From Lentisphaerota bacterium (GTDB lineage Bacteria; Verrucomicrobiota; Kiritimatiellia; JAAZAB01), in NCBI GenBank assembly GCA_016182435.1, contig JACPGN010000038.1, forward strand, positions 1-17,820: 17,820 nt of DNA, in the 5' to 3' direction. Positions 1 to 7,496 of the stretch are shown in pieces. The translations under genes and the position numbers were made by a program. Position 1 is the stretch's first letter, and the number at the start of each line of letters is the position of its first letter. Under the pieces are notes generated by a model that saw only the letters and a program-made list of their open reading frames with translations, did no database searches and was not told the origin of the DNA.

Positions 1-287
1 AGGCCACCGGCGCCACGCACGTTTTGAGCGGGCATGTCCATTGTCGCCGGAGTCAGCAGGCCTCCGGCATTGAGTTTAACGTCGCCCCTTCCACGGCCTT
101 TGGGCAATTTGGCAATCACTGGACGACGGGCGATCCGAGCCTGGGCTTCATGAAATACGAGGTGTCACCCTCTGGTATTAAAAGCAGTTTCATTCCGCTG
201 GCTTTAGTGTCAACAGAACCAGGCTATGGTCCTTACGGCCATGTTGCGCCGGAGCGGCGCGACTACACCGCGGCCTGGGAAAGGTAA
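1..287 (+). CDS. Metallophosphoesterase, C-terminal part (5' end outside window)
   Basis: The reading frame is open from the window edge (first full codon at position 3) to TAA at 285-287. The residues around position 20 read T-H-V-L-S-G-H-V-H-C. GHVH is the final metal-binding motif of calcineurin-like (Icc/PhoD-type) metallophosphoesterases, and it is followed by a short beta-rich tail ending about 85 residues later, as is usual for this fold. The family hydrolyses phosphomonoesters or phosphodiesters with a two-metal centre; the substrate cannot be told from this fragment. It lies 6 bp upstream of the URO-D-like gene, so the two are probably co-transcribed. No Met is needed at position 24 because the gene starts outside the window. 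The family call is fairly secure, the specific function is unknown. Confidence 0.75.
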   Translation, partial: ATGATHVLSGHVHCRRSQQASGIEFNVAPSTAFGQFGNHWTTGDPSLGFMKYEVSPSGIKSSFIPLALVSTEPGYGPYGHVAPERRDYTAAWER

Positions 288-293
288 GTAATT

Positions 294-1451
294 ATGGCTC
301 CGCAAAAAATGACCAGCCGGGAACGCATTTTGGCGGCCCTCCAACGCCGGGAAGTTGACTATGTTCCTTGCTCTGCGTGTTTCAACCCCCTGACCCTGCC
401 GCAGCGGAAAGGCTATAAGTGGCAGTTCCCCTGGGCGGCCGACTCAACGCTGGCCGACGAATTAGATTACCAGGTGCGTGAGCTCGGCTTGGACCAGCTT
501 GTGCCGGTGGGCATTGGGCTTTGCCGGCCGGCAAAGGGCGTAACGTCGAAAACCTGGCTTGAGCAACAAATCCTGCACAAGGTCTTTAGCACTCCGGCGG
601 GCGAGCTGCATGCGGCGGTCAGCTACAACGAGCTTTGGCCGCATGGCGAGCATATACCCCTTTATTCTGACTTTAATATCGGCCACTTTGTAGAGCCTTG
701 GATCAAGAATGAAGCCGACCTGGCCTGCCTCAAGCACGTTGTCAGGTTTGACGACACGCGAACCGCGCTTGTGGATGCCAGGTCGGTCTTTGCCAGGACC
801 AGGGCATTGGCTGACCGTTATCAACTGGCAACGGCAGCCGAGGTTGGCATGGGCCTGACTGGGGCACAGCATTTATTCGGCGTTACCGGGCTTTTGACCA
901 AGGTGCTTGACCAGCCGGGATTGGTCCAGGACTATCTGGAGCATGAACACTCCATCAATCTGCGCCTTATCGAAGTGCTGGGCGAGTTGGGCGTAGATGT
1001 CATTAGCCGCAACGGCTTCTATGAAACGGCCGACTTCTATTCGCCGGCGATGTTGAATGAGTTTGTCGGCGAGCGGATTCGTCGGGAGGCCGCGGCCACA
1101 AGGTCCGCCGGCATGCTTGCTTCATATACCATTCACACCGGCATAATGCCCATCCTTGATTATCTGGCGACCTTGAATGTGGACTCGTTCTTCGGAATAG
1201 ATATTGCCTTCCAGAATATTGACCTCGGGCTGGTCCGCGCCAAGCTCTCCCCAGGCAAGAGCTTGCGCATAGGACCCAGCAGCACGTTCCATTTATGGAA
1301 GGGGCCGGAGGCCACCCGCGCGGCCGTGCGGCTTTGTTTTGAGATCTTCGGGAAAACCGGCTTGATTCTCAGTCCGTGTGTCTCGGCCCACAGCATCATG
1401 CCTTGGGAGAGCACGCTGGCCATGATTGCTGAATGGAAAAAGTTGCGATAA
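294..1451 (+). CDS. Uroporphyrinogen decarboxylase (URO-D)-like protein
   Basis: A 385-residue protein. The N-terminus has the family signature T-S-R-E-R-I-L-A-A-L followed by V-D-Y-V-P (residues 7-25), and the C-terminus has S-P-C-V-S-A-H-S-I-M-P-W-E-S (360-373), where URO-D-like proteins carry the G-C-x-x-P-x-x-T-P motif. The fold is a TIM barrel. Family members include heme-pathway HemE and corrinoid-dependent methyltransferases (MtaA/MtbA/CmuA). This protein is unlikely to be true HemE because the N-terminal arginine-rich substrate loop is not evident. The zinc motif H-x-C of the methyltransferases is H-T-G here (281-283), while one Cys (362) remains. Many PVC genomes encode numerous such paralogues beside sugar genes; their role is mostly unknown. 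The ATG is 6 bp after the phosphoesterase stop, with no strong Shine-Dalgarno. Confidence 0.8.
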   Translation: MAPQKMTSRERILAALQRREVDYVPCSACFNPLTLPQRKGYKWQFPWAADSTLADELDYQVRELGLDQLVPVGIGLCRPAKGVTSKTWLEQQILHKVFSTPAGELHAAVSYNELWPHGEHIPLYSDFNIGHFVEPWIKNEADLACLKHVVRFDDTRTALVDARSVFARTRALADRYQLATAAEVGMGLTGAQHLFGVTGLLTKVLDQPGLVQDYLEHEHSINLRLIEVLGELGVDVISRNGFYETADFYSPAMLNEFVGERIRREAAATRSAGMLASYTIHTGIMPILDYLATLNVDSFFGIDIAFQNIDLGLVRAKLSPGKSLRIGPSSTFHLWKGPEATRAAVRLCFEIFGKTGLILSPCVSAHSIMPWESTLAMIAEWKKLR

Positions 1452-1695
1452 CCTGACATTTTTTGGAGCGTCGGCCAAACGCTTGCCCCACGCTTCGCGG
1501 GGTCCGACGGCTACAGGAAAAGTCACTCTGCTGCAGGTCTAATTCGAGGCTAAGGAATTTCGAAATCACGCGGCAACAGAGTGCCGCGGCTACAGTAAGA
1601 ACATTTCAGAATGTAGCCGCCCCACTCAGTTGGGGCGCATGTCAAAGTTGACGCCTTAGGTGGCGTAATTCAAAATCTCTAAGGAGCGCGCTAAT
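1452..1695. repeat. Intergenic stretch with small palindromic repeats
   Basis: No gene is visible in these 244 bp. CGGCTAC occurs at 1508-1514 and again at 1587-1593, with its complement GTAGCCG at 1613-1619. CACTCTGCTGC (1524-1534) faces GCAACAGAGTG (1573-1583), 10 of 11 pairs. Short hairpins follow: GCCCCA/TGGGGC (1619-1624 with 1631-1636) and ACGCC/GGCGT (1651-1655 with 1662-1666). A weak promoter-like pair, TTGACG at 1648 and CAAAAT at 1671 with a 17-bp spacer, precedes the lyase gene, but the expected start of transcription would fall on its Shine-Dalgarno, so I do not rely on it. Confidence 0.5.
1681..1686 (+). promoter_or_regulatory. Ribosome binding site of the heparinase-like gene
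   Basis: AAGGAG lies 9 nt before the ATG at 1696. It is one of the few strong Shine-Dalgarno matches in the window and fixes the start of the lyase gene. Confidence 0.7.
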
Positions 1696-3738
1696 ATGCA
1701 CAGCGATCAGCAGATTGCGGGTCTCTTTCAAACCCGGGGCAGCCCCTATCGCAAACCCTTTACCTTTGAAGGCCGGCCGCTTAATCCCGAGGAATTGTTT
1801 CTGGTCCTTAATTTGCAACAGCCGGGGTTGGAATCGGCGCGCGCGGCACTTAAAACCGGCGGTCGGGAATCAGCCGCAAAAGCGCTCCTGACTTATTTCC
1901 GGAATCGCGCGTCGGTGGCTTGGCCGACCTGGCCGGCGCTGGATAATAATACCAATGCCGATGATCCCCGCGAACCGCTGCCGGTGGATGAACCGCCGCT
2001 CGGACCGGCCAAGGCCTCGGCGCTACCGCCGCTTTCACTTGCTGATAAGGACCGCGCGGTCGCCGTTAATGCGCTACAACATATTTTTCAAACCCATCCA
2101 TCGCACGCGCCGCATAACTATGGGACCGACATAAACTGGGATGAAGACCCTTATGATGCAATTGAGTGGACATCCGGCATGCACCGCATGACGAGTTGGG
2201 ACCTGGCAGTAGCGCGCTGCTACAATGCCACCACAGATCCGGCCTATGCCCGGCTCTGGATGGATCTTATCCGTGACTGGATCAGGAAAAACCCGATCAC
2301 CAAAGGGCGTTGCTGTTTTGCCAAAAGCTGGGATTCCATTCAGGTGGGCTTTCGTGCCCGGCGCTGGTGCGGGCTGCTGCCCTATTTCCTGGATGCGCAG
2401 AATTGCACGCCGGATTTCCTGGTTGAGATTCTCACCGCGCTTTACAATCATGCGCGCCGGATCGTGGTTCTGCCTTACGTGCATCCCGATAATTTCCTGA
2501 TCATTGAATCGGCCGCTCTGGCCGATATCGCCCTCACCTTTCCTGAATTCCTTGACGCCGAGGAATGGCGCCAAAAAGCTTTTGAGCGCCTGGCCGAAAC
2601 GCTCCGCAGTCAGGTGCTCCCCGATGGCGTTCATCACGAGCTCGCGCCCAGTTACCATCTCTACTGCGCAATGCTGTTCCTGGATGTCATTGATTTAACC
2701 CGCCGTAATGGATTCAACCCGCCTTTCCTGAAAGTCGTCGAGAGCATGGCCCAAGCCGTGTTCGGCTGGACAAGCCCCATGCGCTTGGTCCCGGTCGTCG
2801 GCGATACGCTCAGACCCGATGCCCGCCGCGTCCTGATGCGCGCCGCGCATGTTTTCGGCCGCAGCGACTTTCTGGCGGCCGCCACCGATGGCGCTAAAGG
2901 GAATTGGCCCGCGCAACGCAACTTCGCCTTCCGTTCCGGAGGATTTTATGCCTTCCGCTCGGATTGGACCAGGGATGCCGTCTGGTTGGCCCTGCACTGT
3001 GGGCCGCGCTCGGGCGAACCCACCGAATGCCATGCCCAGCCGGATAACGGCACATTCGAGCTGGCCGCTTTTGGGCGCTACCTGATGCGCGACCCCGGAG
3101 TCTACTCCTACAACTGGAACCATCCGGAGGAACGCGCACCCTTTCGCTCTACCGCCTGGCACCAGACGCTGACGCTCGACGGCGCGAATAGCGCGCGCGC
3201 CGGCCGTTGTCGCGACTGGGTGGAAGACGACGGCCAGGGTAATGCCGGCGTGACGGTTGAAAACCTGGCTTATCCCGGCCTGATCCACCGGCGCACTGTT
3301 TTCTTCGTGGCGCGGCGTTTTTTTGTGCTGGTGGATGAAGCCCTCGGCAATGTTGAGGGCACACTCGACTTGCATTTTAACTTGACGCCGGGGCAAGCGC
3401 AAATTGAACCGGCGACCAAATGCGCCTGGACCACTTTTCCCACAGGCGGCAACGTGCTCGTCTGGGCTGAGCCAACGGCAAGCGTCACTTTGCGAGAGGA
3501 GCAGGTCTGGTTCTCGCCGTGGTTTGGCGAGAAAGAACCGCTACCGGCCTTCGCTTATTGCCATGCTGGAAAAGCGCCGGAGCGGTTCCTGACTTTGCTT
3601 ATTCCCTTCCAGGGTTCGGCAAGACCGGAAGTCGCGGCCCGCATTGTCTTTGGCGAGATTGGCGCGCCGACGCTGGCGGTGGAAGGGCGCGTAGCGGGCA
3701 TCGCCTTTCGTGTGCAACGCGGTATTGCTGTAAGCTGA
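1696..3738 (+). CDS. Heparinase II/III family polysaccharide lyase-like protein
   Basis: A 680-residue protein with the two-part layout of heparinase II/III lyases (PL12/15/17/21 type): an alpha/alpha toroid (roughly 40-400) and a beta-sandwich C-terminal half. Motifs seen are N-F-L-I-I-E-S (266-272), D-G-V-H-H-E-L-A-P-S-Y-H-L-Y (310-323, the region of the catalytic Tyr), H-A-Q-P-D-N-G-T-F-E-L (446-456), R-D-P-G-V-Y-S-Y (465-472), and R-S-T-A-W-H-Q-T-L (484-492, in the place of the usual H-N-T). Such enzymes cleave uronate-containing glycans (heparan, alginate, ulvan-like) by beta-elimination; the substrate here is not predictable. No signal peptide is visible at the chosen ATG, which is supported by AAGGAG upstream. 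The next gene starts 8 bp after the stop, so the two form an operon. Confidence 0.82.
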   Translation: MHSDQQIAGLFQTRGSPYRKPFTFEGRPLNPEELFLVLNLQQPGLESARAALKTGGRESAAKALLTYFRNRASVAWPTWPALDNNTNADDPREPLPVDEPPLGPAKASALPPLSLADKDRAVAVNALQHIFQTHPSHAPHNYGTDINWDEDPYDAIEWTSGMHRMTSWDLAVARCYNATTDPAYARLWMDLIRDWIRKNPITKGRCCFAKSWDSIQVGFRARRWCGLLPYFLDAQNCTPDFLVEILTALYNHARRIVVLPYVHPDNFLIIESAALADIALTFPEFLDAEEWRQKAFERLAETLRSQVLPDGVHHELAPSYHLYCAMLFLDVIDLTRRNGFNPPFLKVVESMAQAVFGWTSPMRLVPVVGDTLRPDARRVLMRAAHVFGRSDFLAAATDGAKGNWPAQRNFAFRSGGFYAFRSDWTRDAVWLALHCGPRSGEPTECHAQPDNGTFELAAFGRYLMRDPGVYSYNWNHPEERAPFRSTAWHQTLTLDGANSARAGRCRDWVEDDGQGNAGVTVENLAYPGLIHRRTVFFVARRFFVLVDEALGNVEGTLDLHFNLTPGQAQIEPATKCAWTTFPTGGNVLVWAEPTASVTLREEQVWFSPWFGEKEPLPAFAYCHAGKAPERFLTLLIPFQGSARPEVAARIVFGEIGAPTLAVEGRVAGIAFRVQRGIAVS

Positions 3739-3746
3739 ACTGAGTC

Positions 3747-5906
3747 ATGAGGAAATCTTTCTTCCGCGTTGTGGCCATCAAGCTTTCTTGCGCGTTTCTT
3801 CTGATGCTTTCGTGCTGTTCAAAACAGATTGATCAGGGTTCAGGTGAAACCCAAAAGAAGGGGGAAACCATTATGTCCAACAAGCATTCATACTGCGTCC
3901 CGGTTAAGTACTGGACCGAGAAGGCCGGTATTATCTATGGGGCAAAGCCCGATGAGACGGGCCCGATCGGCGGAGGCGCCGGCTATAAACGCAGCGTTAC
4001 CAAAGGCGACTATTATGTTCGAACCGTGGAAGAACTGCTCGCCGCCGTCGCGCAGGCGAAATCGAACGAGACAATTTTCATTGGCGGCGGGGTGGAATTG
4101 GATTTCACCGATCGCGTAATCACGGATAAATTGGCGCTGCAAATCCCCGCGGGCGTCACCCTGGCCGGCGACCGCGGCCATGACGGTTCCGTGGGAGCGC
4201 TGTTGTACAGCGACGCGTTTGACACCCCACATCTGATCGAAACCGCAGGGCCTGGTGTGCGTATAACTGGTTTGCGGTTGCGCGGTCCGGATCCGAAGAG
4301 AAGGTTGGACTACCATGACCGGGTCTTCTTTCAGCCGCTTCCCGGGGTAAGCAGTCCTGCTGAACGGAACACGTTTTTCTATCGCTTCCCTAATTCCAGC
4401 GCTATTTGCACGGCGCATTCGCGTCTTGAAGTGGATAATTGCGAAATAAGCGCCTGGAGCGCCGATGGTGTGAGCTTGCGAAGCGGAAGCGGTCTCCATA
4501 TCCACCACAATTACATTCACCACTGTCAGCGCATGGGCCTTGGGTACGGGGTGCAGGTGGGCAGGGCAACGGACGTATTGATCGAATACAACCTTTTCCA
4601 GGACAACAAACATCATATTGCCGCCGGCGGTTGGCCAGGTACGGGATACGAGGCCGGCCACAATGTGGTCTTGCCTTACACCGAAAGCCACGCGCATCCG
4701 CGAACCGGACAACCCTATGGCCAGGATCATCTGTTCGACGCGCATGGCGGCGGCGACCGAACGGACGGCTCGAACATCGCGTGTAAATGGCTCAAGATTC
4801 ATCATAACACTTTTCTTTCGGATTACGTTGCGGTGAACATTCGCGGCATGCCGGAGGACTATGCGGAAATTCACCACAACTGGTTCAGGCAGCCGATGAC
4901 CGGCGAGGCGACAGTGATTTCCGAGGGCCGTACGCGTGTATGGGACAATCTCTACGGGTGGCCGGTGGGCCAACTGAAGCCGCTGCGGGGCTCGCTCGAG
5001 TTGATTACGCCGGTCGAATTGGGCAGCGACGCGCACCCGGGCGTCGTACGCTTGCACGTTCACAATATCTCCCCTCTCGACTTTGTCGGCATGGTCTATC
5101 CGGCGCTGATGCCGCCATGGAGCGGTTCGGTCCAAGACCATAAAGGCGCGCTGGTAAAACTGGCTGCGGGTGGAAAGGCGGCGTATGATCTGACGGTTGC
5201 TTGTTATGAAGACGAGCGACCTCGAGGGCAGGTTAAGATCATGTTGCGACCGGACACGGGGGAACCTGTGCGGACCACGGATGGATTATCATTTCCTGAG
5301 GTGAATATTCCGATTGTGGGGCGTGTAATCGAGGCCGTCCCGCGGCATTGTCTGGACGCCGTTAAGGAACGGGCTGCGTCGAGCGCCAAGCTGCCGTTTC
5401 TCTTGCAGTCCTACGAAAAGACGGACGAGAAAAAAATAGCGCGGGCCATGTTCTGGATCACCGGCGATTCCCTTGCCCTTGCGGCGGAGGTCTATGATAG
5501 GGAAGTCTGCCGCGACCCGGTGGTCTGGAAGACGTCCTGCGTGGAAGTATTCGGTTCCCGAGCGCTCTCCGACACGCTTGTCCAGCTTTTCCTGACACCG
5601 GCGTTGGACAACATGAAGGCCGAGGCCTTCCTTCCGAAAGACGACGGGTACGAGTCGGTACCGGAAGTCGAAGTGCAGAGCGAAACAAGCGCTAAGGGCG
5701 ATTTTTACCGGCTTTATGCGTTGATCCCCTTGGAGGTTTTAGGCTTGAGTTCCGGGCTTAAGGATATGCTGCTTGAGATTCAGGCCAGCGCTGTTGTGAT
5801 GCCCGGTCAAACGCGTGCTTATGCCAGGTTGTTCGGTGCGGAGATGCCATTCAAATCAAACAAAGGATACGGCCATTTGACTATTGTCCGCAAAGCTACC
5901 CAGTGA
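3747..5906 (+). CDS. Right-handed beta-helix lipoprotein with CBM9/DOMON-like C-terminal domain
   Basis: A 719-residue protein. Residues 1-24 form a positively charged and hydrophobic signal ending L-M-L-S-C-C-S, a likely lipobox (Cys23 or Cys24), so it is probably membrane-anchored outside the cytoplasm. Residues about 85-410 look like a parallel beta-helix of the pectate-lyase/polysaccharide-lyase type, with recurring turns such as H-I-H-H-N-Y (251-256), E-Y-N-L-F (280-284), I-H-H-N-T-F (351-356) and I-H-H-N-W-F (375-380). Residues about 545-715 resemble CBM9/DOMON-like sugar-binding modules (pattern l-A-l-A-a-E-V-Y-D ... W-K-T-S-C-V-E-V-F ... L-I-P-L-E-V-L-G-L ... G-Y-G-H-L-T-I). It follows the heparinase-like gene by 8 bp and probably acts on the same glycan. 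An alternative internal ATG (residue 43) is preceded by a G-rich stretch but would lose the lipobox. The fold is fairly sure, the reaction is not. Confidence 0.72.
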   Translation: MRKSFFRVVAIKLSCAFLLMLSCCSKQIDQGSGETQKKGETIMSNKHSYCVPVKYWTEKAGIIYGAKPDETGPIGGGAGYKRSVTKGDYYVRTVEELLAAVAQAKSNETIFIGGGVELDFTDRVITDKLALQIPAGVTLAGDRGHDGSVGALLYSDAFDTPHLIETAGPGVRITGLRLRGPDPKRRLDYHDRVFFQPLPGVSSPAERNTFFYRFPNSSAICTAHSRLEVDNCEISAWSADGVSLRSGSGLHIHHNYIHHCQRMGLGYGVQVGRATDVLIEYNLFQDNKHHIAAGGWPGTGYEAGHNVVLPYTESHAHPRTGQPYGQDHLFDAHGGGDRTDGSNIACKWLKIHHNTFLSDYVAVNIRGMPEDYAEIHHNWFRQPMTGEATVISEGRTRVWDNLYGWPVGQLKPLRGSLELITPVELGSDAHPGVVRLHVHNISPLDFVGMVYPALMPPWSGSVQDHKGALVKLAAGGKAAYDLTVACYEDERPRGQVKIMLRPDTGEPVRTTDGLSFPEVNIPIVGRVIEAVPRHCLDAVKERAASSAKLPFLLQSYEKTDEKKIARAMFWITGDSLALAAEVYDREVCRDPVVWKTSCVEVFGSRALSDTLVQLFLTPALDNMKAEAFLPKDDGYESVPEVEVQSETSAKGDFYRLYALIPLEVLGLSSGLKDMLLEIQASAVVMPGQTRAYARLFGAEMPFKSNKGYGHLTIVRKATQ

Positions 5907-6210
5907 TAGGCAAGGGGACTTCGACCGCCGTGTTTGGCTGGCCGTGCTCCGCCATAGCGCTCCCGCCTTCGCGAAGCCCGCTTCGGTGGGCGTAGGAAGG
6001 TCGCGACGGCGAGAGCGCAATCCCGCGGACGGAGCCGCGCCCTCGTGCAGGAGATGATGCAGGCTGGTCCTGTGGGTCCGGGGTGTAGCTGCGGTTCGAT
6101 AGAACCGCAAACCTGGAACCGTTCCGCCAATAGCGGACTCGTGCTTCGTAGCGAAAGCTTACTTCGCAGAGTAGCATCCGCTAAAGGCGGAGAACTGTGA
6201 ACTGCTGCCG
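5907..6210. repeat. Geneless stretch rich in small hairpins
   Basis: No convincing gene on either strand; the open frames here are short, low-complexity and overlap each other. Several stem-loops are seen: TGCGGTTC-GATA-GAACCGCA at 6090-6109 (8 bp perfect) and TCCGC/GCGGA at 6123-6137, plus further imperfect ones near 6140-6190. Together with the element at 6211-6353 they make up the 500-bp gap between the beta-helix gene and the BamD-like gene. The pattern is that of accumulated dispersed palindromes. Confidence 0.55.
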
Positions 6211-6353
6211 GTAATGGGTCAGTTATTGGGGGGAGATTGTGAATTTTCATGCTGTCATTCCCGCGAAAGCGGGAATCCAGCATTGCCTGCCCGACCACAC
6301 GCTGTGCGCAGCACTGCGGGCAGGCAATCACCCCCAAATAACTGACGGGTTAC
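6211..6353. mobile_element. MITE/REPIN-like palindromic element with 23-bp inverted ends
   Basis: The left end at 6211-6233 (GTAATGGGTCAGTTATT then six G) and the complement of the right end at 6331-6353 (GTAACCCGTCAGTTATTT then five G) match at 19 of 23 positions. Inside are two further palindromes: ATTCCCGC-GAAA-GCGGGAAT (6257-6276) and ATTGCCTGCCCG/CGGGCAGGCAAT (6282-6293 with 6317-6328). The element carries no ORF, so it would depend on a transposase elsewhere. The GGGTCAG core resembles ends recognised by REP-associated tyrosine transposases, but that link is inference. I found no clear target-site duplication. Confidence 0.55.
6257..6280 (+). repeat. dRS3-like hairpin repeat (ATTCCC...GGGAAT followed by CCAG)
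   Basis: A perfect 8-bp stem, ATTCCCGC/GCGGGAAT with a GAAA loop, is followed by CCAG. The same unit with a different stem sequence occurs at 14996-15019, and in reverse at 15030-15053. It resembles the dispersed ATTCCC-N8-GGGAAT repeats (dRS3 type) known from Neisseria and other bacteria. No T-run follows, so it is not a standard terminator. Confidence 0.7.
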
Positions 6354-6408
6354 TGCGCCAGCATTCTCTGCTTGACGTCCGATGCCGTGCTTCATAACAA
6401 TACGCTTC

Positions 6409-7425
6409 ATGCAACGCGGCAATCATATCCTGCGTGTTGGTTTGACCGGATTTCTGCTTTGCGTGCTGATCGGCGCGGGTTTGGCGGCTGCAGACAAGAA
6501 GGAGGCTACCAGCCACGTCCGCCACAGCCTGCACTGGTGGGAGCGTTACCGGCCGGCGGAGGCGACGCCGGAAACGCAGTTGGCCTGGGCCAATGCGCTC
6601 AAGGAGGCGGGTCACACCATCCGGGCTTCCAAAGCCTGCCTGGCGCTGGTCAATGCCTGGCCGGAATCCGCGCAGGCGCCGGTGGCGCAATTGATTTATT
6701 GCAAACTGCTGGAACAGCGCGGCAAGCGGAATAAAGCCTTTGAGGAATACCAGTTCCTGGTGGAGGCTTATGCCGGGTTTTTCCCCTACGAGCAGGTGAT
6801 GGAGAGCATGTACAGCATTGCGGATGTCCGGGCCACCCGCGACCGGCGCTTCCTGTTTTTCAAGTACCAATCGCCGGAAGAGGCTATTCCCCTGTTCGAG
6901 AAGCTGATCCAGAATGGCACCCAGTGGAAGCGCGCGGCCGAATTGCAGTTTCGTATCGCGCGGATTTATGAAAAGACGCGCCAATACGATTTGGCCAGCG
7001 AAGCCTACGCTTCCTATTATCAACGCTATCCTTTAAGCTCCCTGGCTGAGCAGGCTTTGTTTGGCCAGGGGCGCTGCGCTTATCAGTATTCCCGCGCGCA
7101 TCCCGTGGCCGCAAGTTTGCGCGAAAACGCTGTGGCGGCGCTCCAGGGCTTTCTGGATTGGTACCCTTCCAGCGCTATGGCCTCCGAGGCGCGCGGCTAC
7201 CTGGCGGAACTCCAGCGTGAGTTGGCCGGCGGCCTGTATAGTCAAGCCGCGCTCTATGATAAAACAGCCCGCCTTACCTGGGACAAGCAGGAACGTCATA
7301 CCGAATTGGTCGCCGCCCGGGTCTGCTATGAGCGGGTGGTTGACGAGTTTCCCCAGTCGGAGTGGGCTGCCCCGGCCCGGCTGCGCTTAGCGGCGCTCAA
7401 TAAGCAACTGGCGAAAAATCCATGA
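6409..7425 (+). CDS. BamD-like TPR lipoprotein/periplasmic protein
   Basis: A 338-residue protein from the ATG at 6409. I prefer this start because it places a typical signal peptide at the N-terminus (M-Q-R-G-N-H-I-L-R-V then a hydrophobic stretch ending G-A-G-L-A-A-A-D). The ATG at 6382 would add nine residues. The rest is a series of helical-hairpin (TPR) units with the BamD/YbgF-type pattern, e.g. K-A-F-E-E-Y-Q-F-L-V-E-A-Y, Y-D-L-A-S-E-A-Y-A-S-Y-Y-Q-R-Y-P and A-A-R-V-C-Y-E-R-V-V-D-E-F-P-Q-S. BamD helps insert beta-barrel proteins in the outer membrane. A BamD lipobox Cys is not evident, so it may be soluble in the periplasm or a YbgF/CpoB-like relative. It precedes the LptE-like gene, which fits an envelope role. 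Confidence 0.65.
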   Translation: MQRGNHILRVGLTGFLLCVLIGAGLAAADKKEATSHVRHSLHWWERYRPAEATPETQLAWANALKEAGHTIRASKACLALVNAWPESAQAPVAQLIYCKLLEQRGKRNKAFEEYQFLVEAYAGFFPYEQVMESMYSIADVRATRDRRFLFFKYQSPEEAIPLFEKLIQNGTQWKRAAELQFRIARIYEKTRQYDLASEAYASYYQRYPLSSLAEQALFGQGRCAYQYSRAHPVAASLRENAVAALQGFLDWYPSSAMASEARGYLAELQRELAGGLYSQAALYDKTARLTWDKQERHTELVAARVCYERVVDEFPQSEWAAPARLRLAALNKQLAKNP

Positions 7426-7430
7426 TTACT

Positions 7431-7459
7431 CACCACGGATTACACGGATGGCACGGATA
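7431..7459 (+). repeat. Dispersed CACGGATTACACGGAT-type repeat
   Basis: CACCACGGATTACACGGAT followed by GGCACGGAT is a widely dispersed intergenic motif in many bacteria (commonly seen near gene junctions). It sits in the spacer between the BamD-like stop (7425) and the LptE-like start (7497). An open frame from 7422 runs through it, but the peptide it would encode (I-T-H-H-G-L-H-G-W-H-G-Y) is repeat-derived. Confidence 0.6.
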
Positions 7460-7496
7460 TGGGCGGACCGTTAACGGGCGACCGTCAACAAAATCT

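Noticed and set aside
2695..3402. Minus-strand open frame (235 codons) inside the heparinase-like gene
   Set aside because: Overlaps the motif-bearing half of the lyase; no recognisable domain or start signal.
3888..5141. Long minus-strand open frame (417 codons) opposite the beta-helix gene
   Set aside because: It lies wholly inside a plus-strand gene with a signal peptide and recognisable repeats; its translation is Arg/Val/His-rich with no family likeness.
6257..6276. Hairpin considered as a terminator of the beta-helix operon
   Set aside because: It lies 350 bp after the stop codon and has no T-run.
5819..6337. Minus-strand open frame (172 codons) across the repeat-rich gap
   Set aside because: Its sequence is made of hairpin repeats and the end of the beta-helix gene; several other frames are open in the same place, as expected of GC-rich repeat DNA.
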